From positions 1,426,001 through 1,490,000 of the forward strand of contig NZ_CP149817.1 of NCBI RefSeq assembly GCF_037935975.1: DNA of 64,000 bases, read 5' to 3'. The translations under genes were made by a program, and so were the position numbers. The notes under the pieces were generated by a model. It saw only the letters and a program-made list of their open reading frames with translations, was not told where the DNA came from and did no database searches. Source of the stretch: Teredinibacter turnerae. Its GTDB lineage: Bacteria > Pseudomonadota > Gammaproteobacteria > Pseudomonadales > Cellvibrionaceae. Positions 17,354 to 27,942 of the stretch are shown here, piece by piece; the first letter of the stretch is position 1; the number at the start of each line of letters is the position of its first letter.

Positions 17354-19372
17354 ATGAAATCACGCTTCACTTTCCTGTCAGTGCTATTGCTACTGACGCT
17401 CGGTGCCCATATGAGTCGCGCCGCTGTAAAACCAGACCATCCCCGCTCGCAATCTCCGGAAATTGTGCCCTACATTGTTGGTGGCGGAAATGCGGAAGCT
17501 GGTGTCTGGGGGTTCACGGTGGCGTTAATGCGCAACGCCAGTTCGCCGTTTGAAGGTTATACCTGTACGGGCACTCTGATTGGTCCAGACGTGGTTTTGA
17601 CCGCAGCCCATTGTGTCGAAAATGCCTCTGCTGAGAGCTTGCAGGTTTACGCGGGTTCTTATGATTTGAACAACCGCAATGGCGATGGTCAGCTAATCGA
17701 TGTGCGCAAGATTCGCATCCATGAGGAATACAACACCCGCACGTTGGTAAACGATATCGCCGTGGTATTTTTGGCTGACCCCGTTGATCTGCCGACGGTG
17801 AAACTTATTTCTGCGCAAGCGTTAGCGGCACTTGTACCAGGTACCAGCTTATCTGTTGCGGGATGGGGTAGCACCCGACCAGTGGGTGACCGCTATTCAC
17901 CTACGTTAAAATCCGTGGATGTTAATTACGTCGACAATGCGACCTGTAATACTGCCTTTGACGGTGCCGTGACCGACGAGATGATGTGTGCTGGCGTTGC
18001 TGAAGGTGGTAAAGATGCCTGCGATGGTGACAGCGGCGGTCCGCTGGTGATGGAACTTGATGGCACTCGCTACCAGGTAGGTATTGTTAGCTCTGGTGCC
18101 TCTGAATGCGGCCAGGCCGGGTTTTATGGGGTGTACACCCGCTTGTCGGTTATGGAAAGCTGGATAGAAAAAGCTGTTACCGAGTTAATTACACTCAACA
18201 CGGTTGATGACCAAAACCTGCAAGCGTGTATCGAGCAGACAGCCTTGTCGCGCGGTTGGACGCGTATTGATGAAGTCTCTGAAGTGATTTGTGAAAATGC
18301 GAATGTAACGTCGCTGGATGGCTTGGCCGTGTACACCCAGTTGCGCACGCTCGGACTCGCCGGTAATCCGTTACAGGATTTAACCGTGCTGCCTGAATTA
18401 TCAAATTTACAGCAACTGGATCTTGCCAATACGGCGATTGCTGATTTAGGAACACTTGCAGAAATGCCCTGGTTGAGTTCGGTATCGCTGTCGGGGCTTG
18501 ACCATATTACCTGCGTGGACGTGAACAGCGGCCCATATAGCTACGGCGAACTTGCCGACGCAGCGTGCTTCAACAATGTGCTCGGCATTGAACTGGCAGA
18601 CGCCGCACTTGCTTCCTGCATCCGCAATATTGTTTTGGAAGATGGTGTTACTGCGCCGGATCAAATTGAACTGGTCAATTGCAGCAATAAAGGAGTCGCC
18701 TCGTTGCAGGGGTTACAGGCGTTTACAGGTTTGCGCAGCCTCCACGTGCTGGGTGGCCAGATTTCCGATGTGTCGCCGTTAACTAATCTGGTTGAGCTGC
18801 GTCAGCTTACCTTGTTTGCCAATAACGTGAGCGATTTAAGCCCGCTGGCGGGTCTGGTCAATCTTTACTGGTTGGATATTTCAGATAATCAGGTATCCGA
18901 TTTATCGCCACTCGTGAACCTGGTTAATTTGTCCGCCTTTTTTATTGAAGGAAATTCCGGTATTACCTGCATGCCGGTGAGTGGCAGGCAGTTGGCTTAC
19001 GATGATATTCCGGCGAGTTGTTTTTCTACCGAGCCGACGCCAGACCCTGAAGAAATCGACAGCGATGGCGATGGTATTATCGATGCCGAAGATAATTGTC
19101 CCGGCCGCGCAAACCCGGATCAGCGCAATAGCGACGACGATGAGCGCGGCGATGCCTGTGACCATGATGACGACAACGATGGCTATTCGGATCGCGCTGA
19201 AAGGGATGCGGGCTCGAATCCGCGCAACCCCTATTCGACACCGGAAACCATTCATCAAGACGCGGATGGCGACGGCATCCTGGACGCGGAAGATAATTGC
19301 CCGCTGGTGTATAACCCAGGCCAGATCGATCGCGATGGTGACGGTATTGGCAATGCCTGTGATGCGCGTTAA
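17354..19372 (+). CDS. Secreted trypsin-like serine protease with LRR and thrombospondin type 3 repeats
   Basis: Parts in order: signal peptide (about 1-24); an S1 protease domain (about 40-265) with YIVGGG at the activation site, TAAHC (His), NDIAVVFL (Asp) and DACDGDSGGPLV (Ser); a leucine-rich repeat region (about 275-555) with units such as LSNLQQLDLANTAIADL and LVNLYWLDISDNQVSDLSPL; then calcium-binding thrombospondin type 3-like repeats (about 565-672) with DSDGDGIIDAEDNCP and DADGDGILDAEDNCP. The Asp before DSGGP (D in DACDGDSGG) suggests trypsin-like cleavage after basic residues. The repeats probably bind partners or the cell surface. The start at 17354 is chosen for AGGA spacing; an ATG at 17336 is also in frame. 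Confidence 0.92.
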   Translation: MKSRFTFLSVLLLLTLGAHMSRAAVKPDHPRSQSPEIVPYIVGGGNAEAGVWGFTVALMRNASSPFEGYTCTGTLIGPDVVLTAAHCVENASAESLQVYAGSYDLNNRNGDGQLIDVRKIRIHEEYNTRTLVNDIAVVFLADPVDLPTVKLISAQALAALVPGTSLSVAGWGSTRPVGDRYSPTLKSVDVNYVDNATCNTAFDGAVTDEMMCAGVAEGGKDACDGDSGGPLVMELDGTRYQVGIVSSGASECGQAGFYGVYTRLSVMESWIEKAVTELITLNTVDDQNLQACIEQTALSRGWTRIDEVSEVICENANVTSLDGLAVYTQLRTLGLAGNPLQDLTVLPELSNLQQLDLANTAIADLGTLAEMPWLSSVSLSGLDHITCVDVNSGPYSYGELADAACFNNVLGIELADAALASCIRNIVLEDGVTAPDQIELVNCSNKGVASLQGLQAFTGLRSLHVLGGQISDVSPLTNLVELRQLTLFANNVSDLSPLAGLVNLYWLDISDNQVSDLSPLVNLVNLSAFFIEGNSGITCMPVSGRQLAYDDIPASCFSTEPTPDPEEIDSDGDGIIDAEDNCPGRANPDQRNSDDDERGDACDHDDDNDGYSDRAERDAGSNPRNPYSTPETIHQDADGDGILDAEDNCPLVYNPGQIDRDGDGIGNACDAR

Positions 19373-19663
19373 TGTCATTTGCGCCGTTGAAATACTGGAA
19401 GCTCATACACGCAATCCGGTATTTTATGGGCGTCCGATTAAATAGCGTAGAGGGATCTATTTAATTGCCGAAATGCTGCGAAATGCTGCGAAATGCTAAA
19501 AAGATAAAACGCAGATTCGCAATAGGTAAGATAAAGAGCGGCAGTCTGCGCCGCTCCGCACTGTCAGTGGTATAGCAGAGCCAGTGGTAAAGCCGAGCCA
19601 GTGGTATCCCTGATCGTCACAACGGGCGCGAGTGCTTAGCGCTCGTTGTGACATTGCTAAATT
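19373..19663. repeat. Convergent intergenic region with short tandem repeats and a hairpin
   Basis: The 10-bp unit CGAAATGCTG is repeated almost three times at 19469-19498. The 12-bp unit GAGCCAGTGGTA occurs twice near 19578-19606. A long hairpin follows at 19616-19652. No gene is seen. Confidence 0.7.
19616..19652. terminator. Hairpin between converging protease and pectate lyase genes
   Basis: GTCACAACG-GCGC pairs with GCGC-CGTTGTGAC with one mismatch. It lies 12 bp beyond the pectate lyase stop. There is no proper T-run on either side, so it may stop transcription weakly or protect the 3' end. Confidence 0.5.
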
Positions 19664-21559
19664 TTAATAGCCCACGCTCTGCGCATAACTCAGCAGGCGC
19701 TCGCCATAGTCACCACCCCAACTGTACCCGTTGCGACGCTCTTCGGAGATTTGCATGAGGTCGTAAACTTTGCGGCTGTCACGATCACTAAAGAAACCGC
19801 GATTGGTATTCAGGTCATAAAAGCGATACCACATCCGACTGCCCGGTGAGTACACAATCTTTTCTTCCACATTTTTATCGTACCGGTAGTCTTCCAAAAT
19901 CGTGTTGGGGCTCCTAAACCACGCGAGAGCAGCTTTCACCGCAGCTTCGACAGCTGGCGTTTGAGGTTGCGTCATCAAAAATGCGGCTATTTCCACTGAC
20001 TCACTGCCACTCAGGCTTTCGAGTTCGTAAGCGCGGGCCATTTTCGGCGCGTAATCATAGGCGCCATGCTGGGCACACCAAACGGTCAGCACGCCGTTTT
20101 GTCGCCATTGCGATTTGAGAATGTAATCTACGCCTTGGCTAACCGCTGCTTTCATCGCGTTGCGGTCGCTATCACTGAAAATATTGCCGGTGAATGGCGA
20201 TTTTGATTCGACTGCATTGTGCAACACAGTAAGTGCACTGGCCATGGCGTTATCGTTGAAGGTCGCGTGATCGTGATAACCACCGGTGAGTGGATAAAAC
20301 TGCGGCCAGCCGCCAGACGAGTACTGGGCTTCTAACAGATAATCCATCGCTTTGCGCACGGCATCACGATATTTGGTTTGCCCGGTGTTTTGGTACACCT
20401 GTGCAAGATATACCAATTCGGTGACCGTGGCGCCGTTGTCGATAGTCGCCTCGCCGACACCGCTACCACCACTGCCTGTGGAATCGTAGTCCTGATTTTT
20501 CGGCCAGCCGCCGTTATCGAACTGGTGGGAAAGGATGATGTCCGCTTGGCTTTGCGACCATGCTGTTTTGGCGTTGTCGAAGCGGCGTTGCGCTGGGTTG
20601 CCATCTTGCGGTAACACCGGCCCAGTACCACCGGTTGTTGGGCAGTCTGCGGCTTCTGCTTGATTTCCGATCACCGTCAGAGCATCGATGTTGGCCAAGC
20701 CTTCGTTGGTGGTCGACACCAGCTCGATGGTGTTCTGCCCTTGTTCAAGCCCGACTACCACACCCGCGGATGTCCAGCTTGTCCATGCGCCTGTAGTGTC
20801 GAAATCGACACTCCCCGTACTGTTTCCGTTTACTCGTATGCTCGCGGTTCTGGGGTTGGACGATCCGTTTGCGTAACGCCAATCCAGTTGATAGCTGCTG
20901 CCATACGGGCTTGCCACACTCCAGCGAATAGCCATGCCATTTGCATTGGTGGTGTTAGCAAAGCCAGCGCCGGTGTAGCCGGTATTGTTGTTGTCGATAC
21001 TGCCGTCGACGCCGCAAAAGCCGGGCGCTTCCTCTTGAATAACAATCTGGCTTCCCGATCCAGAGCTGCTGCTGGATGACGAGCTGGTACTGGAAGAGGA
21101 GCTGCTACTGGAGGAGGAACTGCTCGACGAGCTGGAACTTGTAGAGCTGGACGATGTTGAGCTTGAAGAGCTCGTGCTCGAGCTGCCTGTACCGCCGGAG
21201 TCGCCAGTGCACGTCGGCATCACGAAGTTACCATCGTGTGTACCTTGAAAGCCGAAGCTTGTGCTCTGGCCTGCAGCAAGGTTCCCGTTCCAGGAAATAT
21301 TGGACGCAGTGGTAATGTTGCCGATTGTGGTTAGCTCCGTATTCCAGCTGCCGCTGATGCCCGGGGGTTGATTAAATGCCAGCTCGACATGCCAATTGGA
21401 CACTGGCGTCGTGCTGTCGTTTAACACGTTAACCTGAAGAACGTAACCGCTGTTCCACACATCGGCTGTCGTTGAGCAAGTGATCGCGTGACTAAAATTG
21501 GCAAGTGTGCAAAGCCCGATAAACGCAGCACCGTAGAGTGTTCTCTTTCGTATTCGCAT
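19664..21559 (-). CDS. Secreted PL10 pectate lyase with CBM2 and CBM35-like modules
   Basis: Cleaves polygalacturonate by β-elimination. Order: signal peptide (1-25), CBM2 (about 26-122, with WNSGYVLQVNVLND), poly-serine linker with occasional threonine (about 125-167), CBM35-like β-sandwich (about 170-310, with GYTGAGFANTTNANGMAIRW and WTSWTSAGVVVGLEQGQNTI), and a PL10 (α/α)3-barrel domain (about 325-631). PL10 features are QFDNGGWPKNQDY, DNGATVTELVYLAQVYQ, GGWPQFYPLTGGYHDHATFNDNA in two parts, and SRMWYRFYDLNTNRGFFSDRD near the end. A CBM35 of the same kind occurs in the PL11 protein of this window. It is monocistronic. Confidence 0.95.
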   Translation of the reverse strand: MRIRKRTLYGAAFIGLCTLANFSHAITCSTTADVWNSGYVLQVNVLNDSTTPVSNWHVELAFNQPPGISGSWNTELTTIGNITTASNISWNGNLAAGQSTSFGFQGTHDGNFVMPTCTGDSGGTGSSSTSSSSSTSSSSTSSSSSSSSSSSSSSSSSTSSSSSSSSGSGSQIVIQEEAPGFCGVDGSIDNNNTGYTGAGFANTTNANGMAIRWSVASPYGSSYQLDWRYANGSSNPRTASIRVNGNSTGSVDFDTTGAWTSWTSAGVVVGLEQGQNTIELVSTTNEGLANIDALTVIGNQAEAADCPTTGGTGPVLPQDGNPAQRRFDNAKTAWSQSQADIILSHQFDNGGWPKNQDYDSTGSGGSGVGEATIDNGATVTELVYLAQVYQNTGQTKYRDAVRKAMDYLLEAQYSSGGWPQFYPLTGGYHDHATFNDNAMASALTVLHNAVESKSPFTGNIFSDSDRNAMKAAVSQGVDYILKSQWRQNGVLTVWCAQHGAYDYAPKMARAYELESLSGSESVEIAAFLMTQPQTPAVEAAVKAALAWFRSPNTILEDYRYDKNVEEKIVYSPGSRMWYRFYDLNTNRGFFSDRDSRKVYDLMQISEERRNGYSWGGDYGERLLSYAQSVGY

Positions 21560-21951
21560 TAGGTGGTCTCCAGTAGGGGGATTATTGTTATTACTACTCA
21601 GGAAAAGTTAAGGTGGTTACCAAGTGTTCTTATTGGTAAGACCAATAATATCCGAACTGGCAACCTAATGTTGCGGGTTCTTAAGAAGGATTTGCACTAA
21701 TGAGTAGCTTGTTGTCTGGGTAATGCGACGGGGTTGTTGTATTTATGAGGCTTGCTGCACAAGCAGGAGCGAAGAATCTGTGTACACGACAGTGGTGACT
21801 CGGCAGACCCATGAGCGTTTTAGCTAATCAAGCTGCGAAATACTTAGGCAATCTATGCGCTGCGCCCGTGGGGAGGGGGAGTGCGTGAGTGAGTGGTTTA
21901 GATGGAGATACCAGCCTCACTGAGGCTGGTATCTCCTGTGGGGCTGGAGGC
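21560..21951. other. Intergenic region with a long perfect palindrome
   Basis: About 390 bp upstream of the pectate lyase and downstream of the rimK operon. It contains the palindrome described separately and, near 21635-21655, TTGGTAAGACCAA, a small inverted repeat that could be part of the pectate lyase control region. No gene is supported. Confidence 0.5.
21904..21936. terminator. 33-bp perfect palindrome at the end of the rimK operon
   Basis: GGAGATACCAGCCTCA (21904-21919) is the exact reverse complement of TGAGGCTGGTATCTCC (21921-21936). It lies 15 bp beyond the last stop of the minus-strand operon. No T-run follows in that direction, so a Rho-independent terminator is not certain; 3'-end protection is an alternative. 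Confidence 0.55.
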
Positions 21952-22392
21952 TTAGTTCTCAACGCTGCCGGGGGTAGTGACAAAGGTGGCGGAAGGATCT
22001 ACAAGTACCCGATTCCCCATGCCTTCGCGGCCAAGAAGCATGAGGTATGTCATATCGGAACGGTTGCTGAGGGTGATATCAATTGGCCAGGTTTGGCCAC
22101 CCAGGTCAATGGTCGTGCGAATGACATAGCGCTGCTGGGATTCGCCGTTGGACGATTTGATGCGACGAATGTCATGCACCGGCGATTCACAGCGTACGAT
22201 GTCGTCGGTGTTGTAAAGATCCGGGTGTAAATCGAAACATACCCAAGGGCGCCCGCTGCGCTGAATGCGTTTGAGGTTATCCACGTGCAGGGAAGAGGAT
22301 TGTGCGCCCGTGTCGATGCGCACTTGTAAATCGCGAATACCCAGGTCTGGAAGGTGGATAGTTTCCAAGTTACCAATTATCAGTTTATTCAC
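21952..22392 (-). CDS. rimB: RimK-associated retropepsin-like protease (Zn_protease family, RimB-like)
   Basis: A 146-residue member of the 'ATP-dependent zinc protease' family, now considered retropepsin-like. RIDTGAQSSSLH contains the aspartyl-protease-type DTGA signature, and the C-terminal LMLLGREGMGNRVLVDP is the paired glycine-rich flap/strand motif. In pseudomonads this protein, with RimK, controls removal or addition of glutamates on ribosomal protein S6. Translation starts at GTG (22392) that overlaps the upstream gene's stop by 4 bp. It is the last gene of a coupled three-gene operon. Confidence 0.85.
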   Translation of the reverse strand: MNKLIIGNLETIHLPDLGIRDLQVRIDTGAQSSSLHVDNLKRIQRSGRPWVCFDLHPDLYNTDDIVRCESPVHDIRRIKSSNGESQQRYVIRTTIDLGGQTWPIDITLSNRSDMTYLMLLGREGMGNRVLVDPSATFVTTPGSVEN

Positions 22393-23435
22393 AAAGGTTC
22401 ATCTCCAATGGGGGGAACAATACCGTCCGCGAGCAATGTGTCCTGCATTTTTTCAATGTGTTCTGCCACGTCCTCATCAGCTTCGTTGAAAAATGCCAGA
22501 TGGAACATGGCTTCGCCTTCCTGCACGAGCGGAATATTCTGTTTGCCGATGATAATCCCATCCCGGTCGGCGCGCACCGCGACAACGGTTTCTCCGAACG
22601 GGGTGCCAATTTCCGCCAACAGGTCGCCCGTGCAAACTTGATCGCCCAGATTTTTATATACGCGCACAATGCCGCTGTCTTCTGCGCGAATCCATGCGCT
22701 TTTTCGCGCTTCGAACGGTTCGACTTTTGGCCGTCGCGTGGCCTTCTTGGGCGGGAGCATGTTCAGGTGCGAGAGTACATTGTGAATGCCGCGTACCCCT
22801 GCTTTGATGGCAAGCTCGTCAAAGCGCAGTGCTTGACCCGCCTCGTAGAGCAATACCTTTACGCCGGACTTCACCGCCGCTTCGCGCAGTGATCCTTCGC
22901 GCAGTTCTGCATTCAGCAGCACGGGCACACCAAACGCGTGAGCGAGCGCACGGGTCTCTGGATCAGTCAGGTCTGCTCGCACTTGCGGCAGATTAGAGCG
23001 GTGGATCGCACCGGTGTGAAGATCGATCCCGTAGTCGCACTTCAGCACGATCTCATTGAGAAACCGATCTGCCACACGCCCCGCGAGTGCTCCTTTGGGG
23101 GAGCCTGGGAAGCTGCGGTTGAGATCGCGTCGGTCTGGCAGGTAACGGCTCTGGCTTAATACGCCATACACGTTGACCATGGGTACGGCGATAAATGTGC
23201 CTGCCGTCAGCTTGAACGATTTGGTGTGTATCAGGCGCCGAATAATCTCGATGCCATTTAATTCATCGCCGTGGATCGCCGCACAGGCAAAGACACAGGG
23301 GCCCGGTTTCCTGGCTCGTGTTACATAGACGGGCATTTGCATTTCGGTGCCGGTGTATAAATCGGCAACGGGTAACTCGAGGTGGGTCGTGGAGCCCGGT
23401 TTGATACTAATCCCATTAATTACCAGTTCTTCCAC
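22389..23435 (-). CDS. Succinylglutamate desuccinylase/aspartoacylase-family zinc hydrolase
   Basis: An M14-like metallo-hydrolase of 348 residues. The zinc motif AAIHGDELNGIEIIRRL (HxxE) and the later DLHTGAIHRSNLPQ provide ligands. The C-terminal β-domain (about 265-348) resembles a biotinyl/lipoyl-like hammerhead (IRAEDSGIVRVYKNLGDQV). Members cleave N-acylated amino acids; the substrate here is unknown. It starts at GTG (23435), sharing one base with the rimK stop, and overlaps rimB by 4 bp. Its position between rimK and rimB suggests a role in the same glutamylation or related peptide chemistry. Confidence 0.88.
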   Translation of the reverse strand: MEELVINGISIKPGSTTHLELPVADLYTGTEMQMPVYVTRARKPGPCVFACAAIHGDELNGIEIIRRLIHTKSFKLTAGTFIAVPMVNVYGVLSQSRYLPDRRDLNRSFPGSPKGALAGRVADRFLNEIVLKCDYGIDLHTGAIHRSNLPQVRADLTDPETRALAHAFGVPVLLNAELREGSLREAAVKSGVKVLLYEAGQALRFDELAIKAGVRGIHNVLSHLNMLPPKKATRRPKVEPFEARKSAWIRAEDSGIVRVYKNLGDQVCTGDLLAEIGTPFGETVVAVRADRDGIIIGKQNIPLVQEGEAMFHLAFFNEADEDVAEHIEKMQDTLLADGIVPPIGDEPL

Positions 23436-24340
23436 TAGCCTTTGCCTCGTGTTTTAGTGCGGTGGGGACGCGCGTTTTTTTCAATGAACTCGATGATCAT
23501 ACCGGCGACGTCTTTGCCTGTGGCGCACTCGATACCTTCGAGGCCTGGTGATGAATTAACCTCCATCACAACGGGCCCTCGCGTGGCCCGCAACACATCG
23601 ACACCGCACACGTTCAACCCCATAATTTTGGCAGCATCAACCGCTGTAGCACGCTCCTCCTTGGTGAGTCTAACCAGTTCCGCACTGCCGCCGCGGTGGA
23701 GGTTCGAGCGAAATTCGCCTTCGGCTCCCTGCCGCTTCATGGCGGCGATAACGCGACCGCCGACCACCAGACAACGAATATCTGCACCGCCAGCCTCTTT
23801 AATAAATTCCTGTACCAGGATGTTTGCCTTGAGGCCCATAAACGCCTCGATCATGGCTTCTGCTGTTTTCGGGGTTTCTGCCAATACAACCCCGATTCCC
23901 TGCGTACCTTCCAGTAATTTGATAACGACGGGTGCGCCACCAACGTTGCGGATAAGGTCTTTAATATTGTCTGGCTTGTTGGCGAACCCCGTGCGTGGCA
24001 AGCCAATGCCTTTGCGCGATAAAAGCTGCAGCGAGCGCAGTTTGTCGCGCGAGCGACTGATCGCCACAGATTCGTTTACCACAAAGGTTCCCATCATTTC
24101 GAACTGGCGTACAACAGAGGTGCCGTAAAAAGTAATTGACGCGCCGATGCGCGGAATAACCGCGTCGAAATAAGGGAGTTCTTCACCGTCGTATCTCACT
24201 GCGGGTTTGCTGCTTGTAATATCCATGTAGCAGTGGAGTGTGTCGATAATATGGACCTCGTGGCCACGTAACTCCGCAGCTTCTTTCAAACGGCGTGTGG
24301 AATACAGGGCTGGACCACGAGATAAAATGGCAATGCGCAT
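23435..24340 (-). CDS. rimK: RimK-family ATP-grasp ligase (S6 modification)
   Basis: Adds glutamates to the C-terminus of ribosomal protein S6 and makes poly-α-glutamate in relatives. At 301 residues it matches E. coli RimK in length. Features: [41 protein letters not shown], the ATP-grasp core [36 protein letters not shown] and [14 protein letters not shown] (metal-binding Glu and Asn). First gene of a tightly coupled operon with an aspartoacylase-like gene and rimB. Confidence 0.95.
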   Translation of the reverse strand: MRIAILSRGPALYSTRRLKEAAELRGHEVHIIDTLHCYMDITSSKPAVRYDGEELPYFDAVIPRIGASITFYGTSVVRQFEMMGTFVVNESVAISRSRDKLRSLQLLSRKGIGLPRTGFANKPDNIKDLIRNVGGAPVVIKLLEGTQGIGVVLAETPKTAEAMIEAFMGLKANILVQEFIKEAGGADIRCLVVGGRVIAAMKRQGAEGEFRSNLHRGGSAELVRLTKEERATAVDAAKIMGLNVCGVDVLRATRGPVVMEVNSSPGLEGIECATGKDVAGMIIEFIEKNARPHRTKTRGKG

Positions 24341-24724
24341 AGCTTCTCCGAAATAGCTTTTAAAATACAGACGCTGTAACTGGGGTTAAGTTGCCCATCG
24401 GAATGTGGTGAGTATGAAAGAAAGATAGCTGGAAGTGACCGAAAGGGTGAGGGTGTTGCGTGTTTGTTTATCCCATGCGTGTGTGCGCCAAGTTTACACC
24501 AGTACTGGCTTAATGAAATGCCAGCAAGGTGTGCTCTCGAAAAATAAATTAGAAGTAGCGCTCTACCACTCGCAACTGCGCTCACTTACTTAAGACCCTT
24601 CTCAATCGCCAAGCTTAACGCGACTGCTCAGCGTAACGCTGTCAGCAATTTCACGGGGGCGAACGCCAGACTCGGCGTTGTGCTCAGCCTGATTTCAGTC
24701 AGCAGTTGATGTTTCCGTCAGGTA
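24341..24724. other. Intergenic region, no gene seen
   Basis: About 385 bp between rimK's start and the end of ectR, all on the minus strand. It should hold the rimK promoter. I see no convincing motif. Confidence 0.5.
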
Positions 24725-25261
24725 CTAATCTTTTTCGTGTCCAGTCGATGTGCGGTGGAGCACGCCGATATCAAGCACGGGGGAGGCGTCGATATGCTCT
24801 GCGTCCATCATTTGCGCAACCCGTTGCAGGGCTGAAATGATCATTGTTTTTTCCCACTCGTGGAGGGCGTCGAACTGTCGTGTGAATTGTTCCTGCAAAG
24901 GGGTTGGCGCTTCCTTCAATACTTCCTGGGCCTCATCGGTCAACAGTGGATACACCTTGCGTTTGTCGCTGTGAGATCGCTGCCGATACACCAGTCCACG
25001 CTTTTCCAAGCGGTCGATAATGGTTGTCACTGTGGCCTGGCTCAAGCTCATGCTACTGGCGATTTCGCCAATGGTTTGGTCTCCGCCTTCTTTGATGGTT
25101 TGCAGTAACAGGATCTGCGGGGCGGTTAGCCCGGTTGTTTTTGCCAAACGCTTGGAATGCAGGTCGGTGGCGCGTATTACCCGTCGCAGCGCCACCAGTA
25201 CTTCGTCAATCGTGTTCAATTCCAGTTCTCTAATCAGCTCTCTTTTGGATAAGGCTCGCAT
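24725..25261 (-). CDS. ectR: MarR-family regulator of ectoine synthesis
   Basis: A 178-residue MarR protein. The winged helix includes LTAPQILLLQTIKEGGDQTIGEIA, SLSQATVTTIIDRLEKRGLV and the wing RQRSHSDKRKVYPLL. Long helices at both ends would form the dimer. It is divergent from ectA with a recognisable EctR-type operator between them, so a role as osmotic-stress-responsive repressor of the ectoine operon is likely. In halotolerant methanotrophs EctR plays this part; here it is inferred from context and operator similarity. Confidence 0.88.
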   Translation of the reverse strand: MRALSKRELIRELELNTIDEVLVALRRVIRATDLHSKRLAKTTGLTAPQILLLQTIKEGGDQTIGEIASSMSLSQATVTTIIDRLEKRGLVYRQRSHSDKRKVYPLLTDEAQEVLKEAPTPLQEQFTRQFDALHEWEKTMIISALQRVAQMMDAEHIDASPVLDIGVLHRTSTGHEKD

Positions 25262-25341
25262 AAAAATGCCTTTAGGTCGCGCATTTTAGGCGCCGGCGCT
25301 TGGCGTCCAAAATACTTTTGGGGTTTGAAGTGAATTTGAAA

Positions 25342-25366
25342 TATATAATACTTAGTGTACTATATA
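25342..25366. promoter_or_regulatory. EctR operator overlapping the ectA promoter region
   Basis: TACTTAGT-GT-ACTATATA at 25349-25366 consists of two 8-bp half-sites around GT. From memory it differs at one base from the pseudopalindrome reported for EctR1 of Methylotuvimicrobium alcaliphilum (TATTTAGT-GT-ACTATATA). A wider inverted repeat, TATATAATAC (25342-25351) and GTACTATATA (25357-25366), also exists. A possible -10 box TATAAT at 25344-25349 touches the site, and the reverse strand reads TATTAT toward ectR, so one operator could control both directions. Confidence 0.75.
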
Positions 25367-25512
25367 AATCACTTTTTTGAGATTGCTCAATATTTGTACA
25401 GATATTCCTGTTTTGTGGGTCTGTTAGGGTTTTTGTCTCAAAAAATGACCTAATATATGTTTAGACAACGAAATATTAGAGAACAAACTAAAAAGCTGTG
25501 TTGGAGTACCCT

Positions 25513-27317
<1,805 letters not shown>

Positions 27318-27359
27318 TTATTTGACCTCATAGGTACGTTTAGAAAGACAGGATAAATT

Positions 27360-27758
27360 ATGATAGTTCGCAACTTAACTGAAGCACGTGATTCAAATCG
27401 TACGATCGTTTCGCCCGACGGCAACTGGGAAAGCACCCGGATGTTGTTAAAAGACGACAAGATGGGCTTCTCGTTTCACATTACAACCATTTATAAGGGT
27501 GCTGATTTCCGAATGCACTACCAAAATCATCTGGAATCGGTATATTGCGTTCGCGGCCGTGGTGAAGTGGAAACCCTGGCCGATGGTAAAAAATACCCGA
27601 TTGAGCCTGGCACGCTTTACATACTTGATAAGCACGATGAGCATATGCTGCGCGCGTTCGAGGAAATGGAAATGGCCTGTGTGTTCAACCCGCCCCTAAA
27701 CGGCACCGAAGTGCATAACGCTGAGGGCGCGTACGAGTTGGATGCAGAGGCGCTGTAA
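27360..27758 (+). CDS. ectC: L-ectoine synthase
   Basis: Cyclises N4-acetyl-diaminobutyrate to ectoine. A 132-residue cupin with the EctC sequence: [48 protein letters not shown] and [16 protein letters not shown], containing the metal and substrate residues. No ectD (hydroxylase) follows, so hydroxyectoine is not expected from this cluster. AGGA sits just upstream of the ATG. A 184-bp gap separates it from ask, larger than other gaps in the operon. Confidence 0.97.
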   Translation: MIVRNLTEARDSNRTIVSPDGNWESTRMLLKDDKMGFSFHITTIYKGADFRMHYQNHLESVYCVRGRGEVETLADGKKYPIEPGTLYILDKHDEHMLRAFEEMEMACVFNPPLNGTEVHNAEGAYELDAEAL

Positions 27759-27942
27759 GTTGGCAAGGCCTGCAGAGCGCAAGTTCGCGCCGCGCAGGCC
27801 GAACATACCGCTGAGTGATCTCGTCTGAGAAGCGCTTAGCGAGCAGATTGATAATTGCACTGGGAAGCGATTCAGCGGTTCGGGCTGTCTGGGTTTCCCA
27901 ATAACAATATTCTGAGTCGACACTACTTCTTGGGGAAAGAAT

